The notes under the pieces: generated by a model
Databases searched by the model: none
Seen by the model: only the letters and a program-made list of their open reading frames with translations
Told to the model about the DNA's origin: nothing
Assembly (NCBI GenBank): GCA_033852165.1
Contig: JAWSUZ010000074.1
Coordinates: forward strand, 1-64,000
Direction of reading: 5' to 3'
DNA from: Agarilytica sp033852165
GTDB lineage: Bacteria > Pseudomonadota > Gammaproteobacteria > Pseudomonadales > Cellvibrionaceae
DNA: 64,000 nt
Made by a program: the position numbers and the translations under genes
In this document: positions 42,838 through 52,671 of the stretch, piece after piece
How the letters are laid out: each line of letters opens with the position of its first letter
Numbering within the stretch: the first letter of the stretch is position 1

Positions 42838-43300
42838 TTTTCTCGTTCCCACGGTCTTCGGCTCTGGCATCCTACTTCGCTCTACCGTTCTCGTTCCCAC
42901 CGTCTGAGACTGTGAAAGCATTCCCAAACTTGAACGTTCTCGTTCCCACGGTCTGAGACTGTGAAAGCATTCCCAAACTTGAACGTTCTCATTCCCACGG
43001 TCCCCCGTGGGAATGCATACGTGAAGTGAAAACCGATCAGAATTATCGGATTTACTGGAATATGAACAAACAATATTCGAATTAAGTACAATAAACATAC
43101 TTCGGTCTGCATTCCCACGCCGACGATTAGACGGATGTAATCGGTAGAACGACTCATTAGCGCAGGATGCGCGTCAGTAGAATAACGCAGGAGCAGTTAT
43201 CGAGGAGACAAAGTCGAACGTGGGAACGAGGGTATTTGAGTTCAGAATACTTTCACAGTCTCTCTCCTTGGGAATGCATACGGTACTCGGCATTTAATTT
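42838..43300. repeat. REP mosaic with loop inserts (region 1)
   Basis: Several REP-type palindromes (TTCCCACGGTCCCCCGTGGGAA and relatives) linked by a conserved spacer (GTGAAGTGAAAACCGATCAG to ACAATAAACATAC) that recurs at 54.9 kb. A short loop insert is at 42853-42887 and a full ~100-base insert at 43119-43218. Two direct copies of CTGAGACTGTGAAAGCATTC precede them. The rest up to 43578 shows nothing credible. Confidence 0.8.
43119..43218 (+). repeat. ~100-base insert in a REP palindrome loop (copy 2)
   Basis: Starts at CGACGATTAGACGG and ends near AAGTCGAA, located between the CATTCCCACG and CGTGGGAACGAG halves of one palindrome. The related site at about 54995-55025 has only CAGAG between the same halves, so it is an empty counterpart. 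Relatives lie at 42853-42887, 55176-55270, 57605-57701 and 63895-63944. Confidence 0.75.
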
Positions 43301-43578
43301 CACTAATGCTCAAGTCGGAATTTGATAACCGACTGGACCACTAGCAATAATACTTACCTTACAAAATGTTGTGAAAATTTTGAGCGATGGATGCTTTCAC
43401 GGCCGCACGACTCAACGGAAGGGGCGAGGCCGCGACTCAAAAAAGACAAAGCGGTAAGCGTGAGCAACGAGTGGGCAGTATCCGGTCGTAATATTTTTAG
43501 CCGTTGGCTTCAGCGCTTAAGCTAGCGCCAATTAGCCATACCGGAAAAACTAACCCACAGTTATAGAGATAACGAAAA

Positions 43579-44967
43579 CTACTGAATAAAGCCCGACAAG
43601 ACTTTTATAATCGGAGCGTCAACCAAAAACCACACACTGAAACACGAAACAATGGCCAGAAAGATAAAGCTCATGTCGATTTTTGTGCAATGAAAACCGT
43701 GCTTTCTCGCGTAGAGAATCATGAGAGGGTGAGAAATTATACCGGATAAAGAATAGGCAACGATCAGTCCGGGTGCACCAGCAGCTTCACCGCCAAACCA
43801 AATTAACCCGATTAAAATGACCGCACTGCAGGCACTAAATTTCATCTGAGAAAATGAATCACCGCTGGCCAACATAAACGGTTGCAGAGTTGACGTCAGT
43901 GTTCTTCCCACCTGGCCTAGAGCCAAAATTTGCAGCATCCAACCCGCGCTAGAGTAACGGTCATCGTAAAGGAAGATTACCAGCCAATCGCCAAAAAAGG
44001 CCAGTAGTACACAGCCCAGCACATACATAGCATTCAGCATTTTACGGACTTTGTGTATGTGATTGAAATTGCTGTGAGTGTCTATCGCCTGCTTAAAATA
44101 CGGGTGTAGGATTCTGCCTGAAAGGCTGCCTGAAACTAGCGTAGCCAAAGCTGCCCAAGTGGCTGCAACGGAATATATCCCGAGTTCTGACATGCTGAGA
44201 AATATGCCCATAAGGAGTCGATCCCCTTGCAGGACGATCAACGAAATAGCCGAAGAGATAAAAATCCATTTGCCATAACTGAATAGCTGGCTGACAGACG
44301 ACTTGTCCCACGCGAGTCGGCTGTGGTGGCCTTTGAATAGGGCGTAGCTCAAAATCAAATCAAGGGTTCCGGCTAAGACCTGTCCGGCAACTAAGGACCA
44401 AATCGTGGGTGAATACCACGCCCAGATGATCGACAATATCAGTCCGGCCGTCTGTACGCCGACGGTAATTAACATTTGAGATTTAACTTCCAAGCGCTTG
44501 TCGTAGGCGAGCAATGCGATGGATTTAAACGCGGTGATCATTGCAGATAGTGCAATTGCGATAAGAACTGGCCCTAAGATGGGCTCTTTGTAAAGCGCAG
44601 CTAAAGGATAGGCGGCGGCGATTGCAAGGCCGGACATCAGGGTTGTACGAAGAATCTGAAGTGTCCAAGCCGTTCTCATGAACTGAGGATCGTCGATACG
44701 ATCACTGTTGATTACGCCTTCGCGTAAGCCGATGTCCGCGAGGAGGTTCAATGAGACCAGAATGGCGAAAACGATGGCCATTACACCAAAGCTTTCTGGG
44801 AACAGTAGGCGCGTTAATATTAAATTGCCGATGAGGCGAATAGCCTGTTGACCACCCGTCGCAAATAGCACCCAGGCAGCGCTATTAATCACATGAGTCG
44901 ACCTTAGTTTTTGAATTTTTTCGCCAAATCGCGCGTTCAATTGGGGGAAAAGTCTGAGGATGCTCAT
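43579..44967 (-). CDS. Polysaccharide flippase (Wzx/PST family)
   Basis: 462 residues with about 12-14 membrane segments and the Polysacc_synt layout: VINSAAWVLFATGGQQAIRLIGNLILTRLLFPESFGVMAIVFAILVSLNLLADIGLREGVINS at the start, then LFSYGKWIFISSAISLIVLQGDRLLMGIFLSMSELGIYSVAATWAAL in the middle. It exports lipid-linked oligosaccharide to the periplasm for the Wzy-like polymerase. It lies 8 kb from the other polysaccharide genes, with the giant protein gene between, but is the only flippase in the window. Confidence 0.9.
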   Translation of the reverse strand: MSILRLFPQLNARFGEKIQKLRSTHVINSAAWVLFATGGQQAIRLIGNLILTRLLFPESFGVMAIVFAILVSLNLLADIGLREGVINSDRIDDPQFMRTAWTLQILRTTLMSGLAIAAAYPLAALYKEPILGPVLIAIALSAMITAFKSIALLAYDKRLEVKSQMLITVGVQTAGLILSIIWAWYSPTIWSLVAGQVLAGTLDLILSYALFKGHHSRLAWDKSSVSQLFSYGKWIFISSAISLIVLQGDRLLMGIFLSMSELGIYSVAATWAALATLVSGSLSGRILHPYFKQAIDTHSNFNHIHKVRKMLNAMYVLGCVLLAFFGDWLVIFLYDDRYSSAGWMLQILALGQVGRTLTSTLQPFMLASGDSFSQMKFSACSAVILIGLIWFGGEAAGAPGLIVAYSLSGIISHPLMILYARKHGFHCTKIDMSFIFLAIVSCFSVWFLVDAPIIKVLSGFIQ

Positions 44968-45059
44968 GCGTTAGGTTTTACTCTTTTAGTCGTGCTCTAT
45001 GAGGCCGGCCATGATACAGGAATCTTGTCGCTCTAGATGGATAATTGAAGGTTGAGGAA

Positions 45060-45235
45060 GTGGGCGATGGAAGATGGGTTACGGGGAACGGATGACGGAT
45101 GACGGGAATGGATGACGGGAAACGGATGACGNNNNNNNNNNNNNNNNNNNNNNNNNNNNNNNNNNNNNNNNNNNNNNNNNNNNNNNNNNNNNNNNNATGA
45201 CGGGAAACGGATGACGGGGAACTGGAGGCGGTGGT
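45060..45235. repeat. GGATGACGGGAAAC minisatellite with assembly gap
   Basis: Units of about 14 bases (GGATGACGGGAAAC, with GGGGAAC and GGGAAT variants) run into a block of Ns at 45132-45196 and resume after it. The gap is almost certainly an array that could not be assembled; its real length is unknown. Related to the array at 23545-23625. The remaining bases of 44968-45370 show only the hairpin below. Confidence 0.8.
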
Positions 45236-45318
45236 GTGAAATATTGACGGGGGCTATTGGTAGCCGGTTAGCCGGAGGTGTTTGTTGATTTGTACTTTGG
45301 AGTGATGGAGGGGAAGGA

Positions 45319-45344
45319 TACTCTTTGGCTGTAGCCAAAGAGTA
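45319..45344 (-). terminator. Perfect hairpin after the outer-membrane protein gene
   Basis: TACTCTTTGGCT (45319-45330) and AGCCAAAGAGTA (45333-45344) form a 12-base perfect stem with a 2-base centre, 27 bases beyond the stop codon. No T-run follows on either strand, so termination is likely but not certain. Confidence 0.5.
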
Positions 45345-45370
45345 AGTGTGAAACAGGATTTCTAGGTCGA

Positions 45371-45982
45371 TCAAAACTGCCAAGAAAACGTAGCGGCGAA
45401 TACATTTTCAACATCACCACCAAAGTACGAATGGTACTCCAACAAAAAGCTGAACATGTCACCGGTAGAAAATCGTATGCGTGGGGCTATATATAAGCCG
45501 CCATTGATATCGATATCTTCTTCGTAACAATTTGTACAGTTGCCGATGCTTCGCTCGGAAGAGAGTACTTGTTCAAGACCTCCCAGAATTTCCAACGCAA
45601 CGTTTTCATTGAGTGCATGGCTGTAGCCGCCTTCCGCGAAAAGGTTGATCGCGATTGCGCTGGAGTCTGCTGTGTCTCGGTCTCCCCCGTAACGAGATTC
45701 GACTTCTTGTTCAAAATCTTCCTTATCGGAATACATGTAGCCCGAGAGACCTGCGCCGTAAACAAATGCATCGCGTTGACCTTCCCAGCCTAAACGCCAA
45801 TAAGTGGCTGAATCGCTTATGCCTTCTTCTTGCGCAGTTTCGGAATCAAATGATACTTGTCCAACTGAAACGTAAAAGCCGTTACTTAATTCCGGGTAAT
45901 ATGGTTGTGATTGATCTTCGGCGAATACGCCGACTGAAGAAAGGGAAAGGATAAGTCCTAATAAAGCCCTATTTTTGTTCAT
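45371..45982 (-). CDS. Small outer-membrane beta-barrel protein
   Basis: About 203 residues from ATG 45982, which has AAGGAG upstream and begins a signal peptide (NRALLGLILSLSSVGVFAED). The mature part alternates strands (NGFYVSVGQVSF, WRLGWEGQRDAFVYGAGLSGYMY, LFAEGGYSHALNENVALEILGGLEQ, LYIAPRIRFSTGDMFSFLLEYHSYFG) and ends in FSWQF, the terminal aromatic signature of barrel proteins. About eight strands fit an OmpA-like or OmpW-like porin fold. Specific function unknown. Confidence 0.78.
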   Translation of the reverse strand: MNKNRALLGLILSLSSVGVFAEDQSQPYYPELSNGFYVSVGQVSFDSETAQEEGISDSATYWRLGWEGQRDAFVYGAGLSGYMYSDKEDFEQEVESRYGGDRDTADSSAIAINLFAEGGYSHALNENVALEILGGLEQVLSSERSIGNCTNCYEEDIDINGGLYIAPRIRFSTGDMFSFLLEYHSYFGGDVENVFAATFSWQF

Positions 45983-46138
45983 TTTAAATCTCCTTAAGTC
46001 TGAAAGGCGGCTTTTTAACATGGGGAGCGTTAGCAAGCAAGAAAGCCTTGCTATACCTCATAAATATATCGATATGAAGGTTTTCAATATGGTCATAGCT
46101 ACTGGCGCTTTTATTCTTGGTAAATAGTTTTGAAAAGG

Positions 46139-47323
46139 TTATATGTTCGTTGGAATATTTTTAGGTGCTGCGACGCGTTGGCGTTTTTTCCCGTTCAATA
46201 ACTTTCCAATCCACGTATAGCGCACGAGTAGGTGGTAGCTGAGTAGGGAAACAGCGGAAGTTAACACTATATTGACCAGTATTTTAGCAAATAGCGGTAA
46301 GGGCGCGTTGTAAAGTAATATCGCGAACCCTACGGTTCCAAACAGATGAACTAAATATACCCAGTATGAGCTGTCGGCAAGGTAGCTTAAGATTTTGTTG
46401 TGTCGACTACCGTATCGCATGAACATTCCGATGAGTGCAAAGCTGCCGATCCAGCCCAGAATGTTGTATGAAAATGCTGGGATGATACGGTCATATACTG
46501 GCGCTAATTTTCCCTGGAAAGACATTGTCAGCGGCACAAGTGCAACCACAAATAAGAACATCCCTGCTGAAAAATAGCGCCAGCAATACCGTTGGTAATG
46601 TTCGAACAATGTTTCTCTTTGATAAAAGAAGAAACAACCAAAAGCAAAATAGCTGCCATGATGGAGCAGTCCAAGAGGGTTCGGAACTAAAGAGTGGTCG
46701 GGGGTGAGAAAGCCGTTATTGTAAAATGTGCCAGCAAAGACTAAAGGTAATGTTAGAAAAATTGCACCCCACCAACCTTTGGCCAGTTTTAAAAGTAATG
46801 CCTTACCGTAACTTTTCCATTTTGACGGTATGTAGCGAGTTATGCGATGCACTAAAGCGGCTAGCAGGCAAAACAATATAAGGTAATATAAAAACCATAG
46901 GTGAAGAGTTTTGAATAATGAGCGATTGGGGTCTTTTTCTATAAGGCTCGTATCGAGACTAACGTAGCCGAGTTTAATTTTACTGACAAACATTACGGTC
47001 AGTGTCGATATGCCGATAATAATAATGGGCCAAAAAACAACAAATGGGAGAGCTAAGCGTTTTAAACGATTCGACAACATTCTTTGAGGGCCGTTCTTGA
47101 CGATCAGCATCGCCACAAAAAAACCAGCCAAAATAAAAAACGCTGGCATACGGAAAGCATGTATAAATAGCAGTAATAAGTCTGCTCCTTCGCCGGTCAA
47201 GTTATCTTTCCATGGGGCGGCTGTTTTATATGTGACGTGGTTGAACGCCACATGTATCACCACCCCGAGCCACATAAGGATACCGCGCAGGTTGTCGAGG
47301 GCGTAATAGCGTTGTGTTGTCAT
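46139..47323 (-). CDS. Acyltransferase 3 family protein (OpgC/MdoC-like), copy 1
   Basis: 394 residues with about ten membrane segments: YYALDNLRGILMWLGVVIHVAFNHVTYKT carries the family's N-terminal R and H, and FFILAGFFVAMLIVKNGPQRMLSNRLKRLALPFVVFWP follows. It transfers acyl groups (acetyl or succinyl) to extracytoplasmic glycans. It is about 85% identical to the protein of the next gene, a recent duplication. A third acyltransferase at 51.6 kb is unrelated in detail. Confidence 0.88.
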   Translation of the reverse strand: MTTQRYYALDNLRGILMWLGVVIHVAFNHVTYKTAAPWKDNLTGEGADLLLLFIHAFRMPAFFILAGFFVAMLIVKNGPQRMLSNRLKRLALPFVVFWPIIIIGISTLTVMFVSKIKLGYVSLDTSLIEKDPNRSLFKTLHLWFLYYLILFCLLAALVHRITRYIPSKWKSYGKALLLKLAKGWWGAIFLTLPLVFAGTFYNNGFLTPDHSLVPNPLGLLHHGSYFAFGCFFFYQRETLFEHYQRYCWRYFSAGMFLFVVALVPLTMSFQGKLAPVYDRIIPAFSYNILGWIGSFALIGMFMRYGSRHNKILSYLADSSYWVYLVHLFGTVGFAILLYNAPLPLFAKILVNIVLTSAVSLLSYHLLVRYTWIGKLLNGKKRQRVAAPKNIPTNI

Positions 47324-47530
47324 TTTTTTCCCGTTGTTTGTGTCTTGCGAATGTCATCGCCATCGCTTTGGTGAATAGCATGCCGGCCAATTTTCGCAAC
47401 AAATGCGATAGTCCTCGAATGGGTAAATAACGTAGCCCATAATCTACCGAGTAAACGCAGAATCTGTAGGCATAGCGAATGGCACCATGTTGATTGCGAA
47501 AAATCGGTAGTGGAAAGGATGTTTAGTTAC

Positions 47531-48718
47531 TTATCCCTTAGTGGTGCTGATTTCCATGTTGCCTACACGTTGGTGCCGTTTTCCGTTCAATAACTTCCCA
47601 ATCCACGTATAGCGCACGAGTAGGTGGTAGCTAAGTAGGCAGGCAGCGGAGGTTAACGATATATTGATCAGTATTTTAGCAAATAGTGGTAAGGGCGCGT
47701 TGTAAAGTAATATCCCGAATCCTACGGTTCCAAACAAATGAACTAAATATACCCAGTAGGAGCTATCAGCAAGGTAGCTTAAGACTTTGTTGTGTCGACT
47801 GCTGTATCGCATGAACATTCCTATGAGTGCAAAGCTGCCGATCCAGCCCAGAATATTGTATGTGAATGCTGGGATGATACGGTCATATCCTGGTGCAAAT
47901 TTCCCCTGTAAAGACATTGTTGCCGGCACAAGTGCAACCACAATTAAGAGCATGCTTGCTGAAAAATAACGCCAGCAATATCGTTGGTAATGTTCGAACA
48001 ATATTTCTCTTTGATAAAAGAAGAAACAACCAAATGCAAAATAGCTACCATTATGCAGGAGCTCAAGAGGGTTCGGTATAAAGGAACCGTCGGGGATGAA
48101 GAGACCTTGCTTGTAAAATACACCGGCGAAGACTAAAGGCAGTGTTAGGAATATTGCGCCCCACCAGCCTTTGGCCAGTTTTAAAAGTAAAGTCTTACCA
48201 AAACTTTTCCAATCTGACGGTATATAGCGAGCTATGCGATGCACTACAGTGGCTAGCAGGCAAAACAATATAAGGTAATATAAAAACCATAGGTGAGCCA
48301 TTTTTGATGATGATGTGTGATTGGGGTCTTTGTCTATAAGGCTCGTATCGAGACTAACGTAGCCGAGCTTTATTTTACTGATAAACATTAGTGCCAGAGT
48401 CAGTATAACCACAATAAAAATGGGCCAAAAAACAACAAATGGGAGTGCTAAGCGTTTTAAACGGTTAGATAACATTCCTTGAGGGCCGTTTTTGACGATC
48501 AACATCGCCACAAAAAAACCAGCCAAAATAAAGAACGCAGGCATACGGAACGTATGTATAAATAGGACAAATAAGTCTGCTCCTTCGCTGGTCAAGTTAT
48601 CCCCCCATGGGGCGGCTGTCTTATCTGTGGCATGGTTGAGCGCCACATGTATCACCACTCCGAGCCACATAAGAATGCCGCGTAGATTGTCTAGGGCGTG
48701 ATAACGTTGCATCGTCAT
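47531..48718 (-). CDS. Acyltransferase 3 family protein (OpgC/MdoC-like), copy 2
   Basis: 395 residues, colinear with copy 1: RYHALDNLRGILMWLGVVIHVALNH, then LAGFFVAMLIVKNGPQGMLSNRLKRL. The main differences are a short KMAH insertion near residue 133 and a divergent C-terminal tail (RVGNMEISTTKG). It is transcribed divergently from the LytS-like kinase gene 326 bases away, so it is the likelier target of that two-component system. The 207 bases between the two copies resemble the upstream region only weakly. Confidence 0.88.
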   Translation of the reverse strand: MTMQRYHALDNLRGILMWLGVVIHVALNHATDKTAAPWGDNLTSEGADLFVLFIHTFRMPAFFILAGFFVAMLIVKNGPQGMLSNRLKRLALPFVVFWPIFIVVILTLALMFISKIKLGYVSLDTSLIDKDPNHTSSSKMAHLWFLYYLILFCLLATVVHRIARYIPSDWKSFGKTLLLKLAKGWWGAIFLTLPLVFAGVFYKQGLFIPDGSFIPNPLELLHNGSYFAFGCFFFYQREILFEHYQRYCWRYFSASMLLIVVALVPATMSLQGKFAPGYDRIIPAFTYNILGWIGSFALIGMFMRYSSRHNKVLSYLADSSYWVYLVHLFGTVGFGILLYNAPLPLFAKILINISLTSAACLLSYHLLVRYTWIGKLLNGKRHQRVGNMEISTTKG

Positions 48719-49044
48719 TATTTACTCCTGGCGAGGTTTGGCCGAATGTCTGCGGCTTGGGTAGTGGGTGAGTCAATATCATATCGCGCCATCGGCGCAA
48801 TCCATGCAAAAGTACTCGAATGGCCGATACCGGGGGATGAATGGTGAAATGGCTTTCTGAGCGTAAAATGAAGGCTCAATATCTGCCTATTCTGTGGGTT
48901 AGCCGACCCTGATAAGCTATCTTCCCCTATATTTACTGGGTAAACTTGGGGGTATAGGCCATTCGCCACTCTATGTTAATTGCTGTTGATGCCGGGGCAT
49001 GGGGCGAGTATGGGAATACGGGATACAACGTAAGCAACGGTTAA
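48719..49044. promoter_or_regulatory. Divergent promoter region, acyltransferase and LytS genes
   Basis: 326 bases with no gene. It must hold the promoters of the acyltransferase copy 2 and of the histidine-kinase gene. AACGTAAGCAACGGTTA just before the kinase start contains ACCGTT on the minus strand, loosely like half of a LytTR site; I cannot show a second half at the proper 21-base spacing. Confidence 0.4.
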
Positions 49045-50610
49045 ATGACAGTGATGAGTGTTAGTGCAGTTCGTTTTTTGAAATCGAATGAAAATGACCC
49101 ACCTTACTATTGGTGTTGGCAAATAGCCTATTGGTTTTGTTGGGCGCTTATATTTTTTTCCGCTTACCTCAATGGCAAACCATTAAACGATAATCATACG
49201 GACTATCTTATTTTCAGCGTGACATTTATTAGTTCATGCTTGCTTTTTACGCATTGCTTTTTGCGTCCATTTTATTGGCGGTTAAGCCGATGGAACTGGA
49301 GTTGTTCCCAAAAAATAATTGGGTATTTTTTGGCGATACACCTGAGCGTTTGGGGAATTGTTGGGGTATTTAAAGTAATATTTAGATTTTTTGTGTCGTC
49401 AGAAGACGCTCCTGTAAATGTCTCCCTTAACTCGATTCTAATTGTTCATGTTGTTTTGATATTATGGGGCTTAATCTATCACTATTGGGCATGGAAAGTT
49501 TATCAAGAGGATCGAATAAAACCGGAAAACCCAAAATATTATGTTTTTTGCCATCTCGCTAGTTGGATGGTATTTATATGCTTTTGGTATGCTTTATTCC
49601 TCAGTAAAGAAGGGTTTGATAATCCGTATGTTGATTTTTTTAAAGCATGGATGCGGCTGTATTTCTGTATGGGTATTCTAATAACTCACTGCATTTTGAG
49701 ACCGTATTGCAGAGCGCTCATTAACCTAAGGCTGGGGCCGGTTGGGAAGGTGATGTTGTCTTTTGCTATGCTGTATATGTGTGTGGCATTAGGATTGTTT
49801 ATCGGTTTTGCCTGGTACACGTGGGCGACTGTTGATTTTCCGCCGCGCAACACGGAAGAAAGTCTGATTGTTTTTCTTATTCATTATGCCGTTTATGCAA
49901 TGTGGATGCTGGGTTATATGGCTTGGTTAAATTGGTTGCAAAAACAGAGTGAATTAACACGAAGATTACAGCTAGAGGCAAGTTTTCGTGAAGCACAATT
50001 ATCGGGGTTAAAGCAGCAGCTAAACCCTCACTTCATATTTAATGCTCTGAACTCATTGCGGGCATTAATCGTAAAAGATCCGCAAATAGCACGAAAAATG
50101 GTAACAGGAATTTCGAACTTGTTACGCTACTCTTTATATGAAAGTGAAAAGGATGTCGTTCCGCTAGAGCAAGAAGTTGAAATTGTTAAGGATTATCTTG
50201 ATATTGAACTGCTTCGTTATGATGGCCGTATTGAGTTGACTTGGGATATTGGAGAACCGTTGTTATCCATTAAAGTGATCCCTCTCTGTCTACAAACCTT
50301 GGTCGAAAATGCGATTAAACATACCATCAACCAATACTCGGATGGGATTTTTATTCATATTCAGGCGCAAATACGTGAAGAGTCACTCCATCTTATCGTG
50401 GAAAATAAAGGGCGGATTGTTACGTCAGAAAGGAACGGAATTGGTTTGAAAAACACGACGGAACGTTTGGCCCTTATATTTGGAGAACAAGCGAATTTGT
50501 CGTTAACACAAAAGCAGGAGGAAGTTGTGGAAGCTAAAATCATTATTCCTCTGTCCGGTTCAATACCTAAACCGTCAGAAGAAAATGCGCCAATCGGAGA
50601 TGCAGTATGA
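49045..50610 (+). CDS. LytS/YehU-type sensor histidine kinase
   Basis: 521 residues. Residues 1-295 hold about eight membrane segments in two similar blocks (each with YW..W..., HCxLRPF/Y: LLFTHCFLRPFYWRL and ILITHCILRPYCRAL), hinting at an internal duplication. The His_kinase domain follows: LKQQLNPHFIFNALNSLRALI (phospho-acceptor His about residue 329) and the HATPase region VIPLCLQTLVENAIKH with NGIGLKNTTERL. It phosphorylates the LytTR regulator encoded next, whose ATG overlaps its stop (ATGA). Confidence 0.9.
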   Translation: MTVMSVSAVRFLKSNENDPPYYWCWQIAYWFCWALIFFSAYLNGKPLNDNHTDYLIFSVTFISSCLLFTHCFLRPFYWRLSRWNWSCSQKIIGYFLAIHLSVWGIVGVFKVIFRFFVSSEDAPVNVSLNSILIVHVVLILWGLIYHYWAWKVYQEDRIKPENPKYYVFCHLASWMVFICFWYALFLSKEGFDNPYVDFFKAWMRLYFCMGILITHCILRPYCRALINLRLGPVGKVMLSFAMLYMCVALGLFIGFAWYTWATVDFPPRNTEESLIVFLIHYAVYAMWMLGYMAWLNWLQKQSELTRRLQLEASFREAQLSGLKQQLNPHFIFNALNSLRALIVKDPQIARKMVTGISNLLRYSLYESEKDVVPLEQEVEIVKDYLDIELLRYDGRIELTWDIGEPLLSIKVIPLCLQTLVENAIKHTINQYSDGIFIHIQAQIREESLHLIVENKGRIVTSERNGIGLKNTTERLALIFGEQANLSLTQKQEEVVEAKIIIPLSGSIPKPSEENAPIGDAV

Positions 50611-51317
50611 GAATCCTAATCGTCGACGATGAATCGTTAGCACGTGATGAGCTGCGTTATTTGTTGGGCGAAGTGAAAGGCATCGAGATTATTGGTGAAG
50701 CTGAGAATATCGACCAAGCTGAAATGTTTATTACGGAAGAAAAACCCGATCTTGTGTTTTTGGATATTAATATGCCCGGTGGAGATGGGTTTGAATTGTT
50801 GGAGCGCTTAACCGTTGCACCGACAGTGGTGTTTACAACGGCCTACGATCAATATGCGATTAAGGCTTTTGAAGTGAATGCTTTGGATTACTTGATGAAG
50901 CCGGTTGATGAGAAATTGCTGCTAAAGGCGATTAATAAAGCGAAGGATGGCATGGATGCTCCATGTAACGTAAAAGGTAAGCTCGAAAAAACGGAAAAGG
51001 TGTTTTTAAAAGATAGGGATAAATGTTGGCTGGTTTCAGTGTCTAAGATCATATTATTGGAATCGATCGGAAACTATACGAAAGTCTATTTCGATGATGA
51101 AAAGCCGATGATCAAACGATCACTTTCTCATCTTGAAGAGCGCCTGCCAGGTGACCGATTTATTCGTGCTAGCCGCAAGCATATTATCAATATGTCGTAT
51201 GTCGCCTCTATCGAACCGCTAGAAGGAGGGCAGTTATTACTCGTTCTCGAAAATGGCGAAGAGGTTGAAATGTCGCGGCGGCAGGCTCAGATCTTTAAGG
51301 AGTTGAAGTCATTTTAG
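50607..51317 (+). CDS. LytTR-family response regulator
   Basis: 236 residues. The receiver domain (1-115) has the acidic pocket in LIVDDES, phospho-acceptor D53 in LVFLDINMPGG, T in VVFTTAYDQYAIKAF and K in DYLMKPVDEK. Residues 135-235 are a LytTR DNA-binding domain (ILLESIGNYTKVYFDDEKPMIKRSLSHLEERLPGDRFIRASRKHIINM). LytTR proteins bind pairs of direct repeats spaced about 21 bases. Candidate targets are the acyltransferase genes beside it and the repeats at 34155-34193. Confidence 0.93.
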   Translation: MRILIVDDESLARDELRYLLGEVKGIEIIGEAENIDQAEMFITEEKPDLVFLDINMPGGDGFELLERLTVAPTVVFTTAYDQYAIKAFEVNALDYLMKPVDEKLLLKAINKAKDGMDAPCNVKGKLEKTEKVFLKDRDKCWLVSVSKIILLESIGNYTKVYFDDEKPMIKRSLSHLEERLPGDRFIRASRKHIINMSYVASIEPLEGGQLLLVLENGEEVEMSRRQAQIFKELKSF

Positions 51318-51585
51318 GCTCTCTTCCCTTAGCCGCTCAGCCTCCTCTGAAAGTGTATAGGACAGAGGTATGGCAGGACTTTTGTTTGAATCGGTGCCCA
51401 CAATGAATCTTGTGAAGGTAGCATAAGCGAGCTTTTCGAAGTCGCCGAATTGAGACCGCCGACTTTTTGTTGATTAATGCGACATAATCATCCTTCTTTA
51501 TCCCTAAATGAGGAGTTGTGGCCGATATTTTAGGCGTCTTACAGTACAATCCCCGGCAATTCCATTGCTATTCCTTTTCTACAAA

Positions 51586-52671
51586 ATGACTACAAACCAT
51601 TCCATTCCTTCTCTCGATGGTATTCGTGCTGTTGCCGTATCGACCGTATTTCTTGGGCACATGGGGCTGGCGCATATTATTCCGCCAGGTTTTGGGGTGA
51701 CGGTGTTTTTCGTTCTCAGTGGCTTCTTGATTACGACGCTTTTTACACAAGAAATTGACCGGAATGGATCAATCAATATCTTGGCATTTTTTAAGCGTCG
51801 ATTATTCCGCTTATGCCCGCCATTATTTGTGACACTGTTAATTGTTTATGGCTTGTTATATTTCGGTAAGGTTGCCGGAAGTTTCGATTTGTCGGTTTTG
51901 GCTTCGCAAGCATTTTACTACCACAATTATTTTTTGGCTCACGCTGAGCCGGGGGGATCGGTTGAGGGCTTGGCGATTCTCTGGTCCCTTGCTGTCGAGG
52001 AGCATTTTTACTTAATATTCCCCTTTGTGTTCACTTTTATATTGGTGCCTTTTCGAAAAAGAGGGCTGTTGATATTGAGCGCAATGCTGTTGGGCTTGGT
52101 TTTATGGCGAGCAACACGGTTTTTTTACTTTGAATCCAGTGAGTGGGCGATTTATGCTTCGACCGATACTCGGATAGATTTGATTTTGTACGGGAGCTTA
52201 TTAGCATTTGCGAATTGGCAGGGGATTACCCAGCGACTTTTCGCATTGACGATGAAGCGACTGATATTGTCGTTGGCCGTTGGAGGCTTTTTACTGGCGT
52301 TAAGTGTTTTGTATCGGGATGATACTTTTCGGCAAACAATCAAATTTTCGCTTCAAGGGTTGGCTTTAATTCCCTTCTTTTACTACGCGACTAAAATGCC
52401 CGATATCACGATTTTTCGTTGCTTAAATAGCCGAGTATTGAAGCGTATCGGTGTATATTCCTACTCAATATATTTGATCCACTATGTGGTCTTCCATAGC
52501 TTAGTGGCGGCAGAATTTTCGCCGGATAACTTACTAATATTGTCGGGATTAACCATGGTGATTAGCGTGAGTTATGCGGCATTAATGCATGAATTAGTGG
52601 AGAAGCCGGCTGTTCGACTCAGCCGAAACCTTCGCTTTTTTCGATCAAAATCCGTCATACGTTGTGAATAG
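51586..52671 (+). CDS. Acyltransferase 3 family protein (OafA-like)
   Basis: About 361 residues from ATG 51586 (MTTNHSIPSLDGIRAVAVSTVFLGHMG, the family's normal start with R and H); the frame from 51508 adds a cysteine/arginine stretch unlikely to be real, though no good ribosome site precedes either. Ten or so membrane segments; VTVFFVLSGFLITTLF and ILWSLAVEEHFYLIFPF are family motifs. It O-acylates surface glycans. Third member of this superfamily within 6 kb. Confidence 0.88.
   Translation: MTTNHSIPSLDGIRAVAVSTVFLGHMGLAHIIPPGFGVTVFFVLSGFLITTLFTQEIDRNGSINILAFFKRRLFRLCPPLFVTLLIVYGLLYFGKVAGSFDLSVLASQAFYYHNYFLAHAEPGGSVEGLAILWSLAVEEHFYLIFPFVFTFILVPFRKRGLLILSAMLLGLVLWRATRFFYFESSEWAIYASTDTRIDLILYGSLLAFANWQGITQRLFALTMKRLILSLAVGGFLLALSVLYRDDTFRQTIKFSLQGLALIPFFYYATKMPDITIFRCLNSRVLKRIGVYSYSIYLIHYVVFHSLVAAEFSPDNLLILSGLTMVISVSYAALMHELVEKPAVRLSRNLRFFRSKSVIRCE

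Noticed and set aside
42706..43157. Minus-strand frames of 91 and 130 codons
   Set aside because: Made of REP and spacer sequence; the same peptide fragments appear in the REP mosaic at 54.8 kb.
43322..43525. 67-codon plus-strand frame
   Set aside because: No ribosome site, no recognisable motif, no similarity to neighbours.
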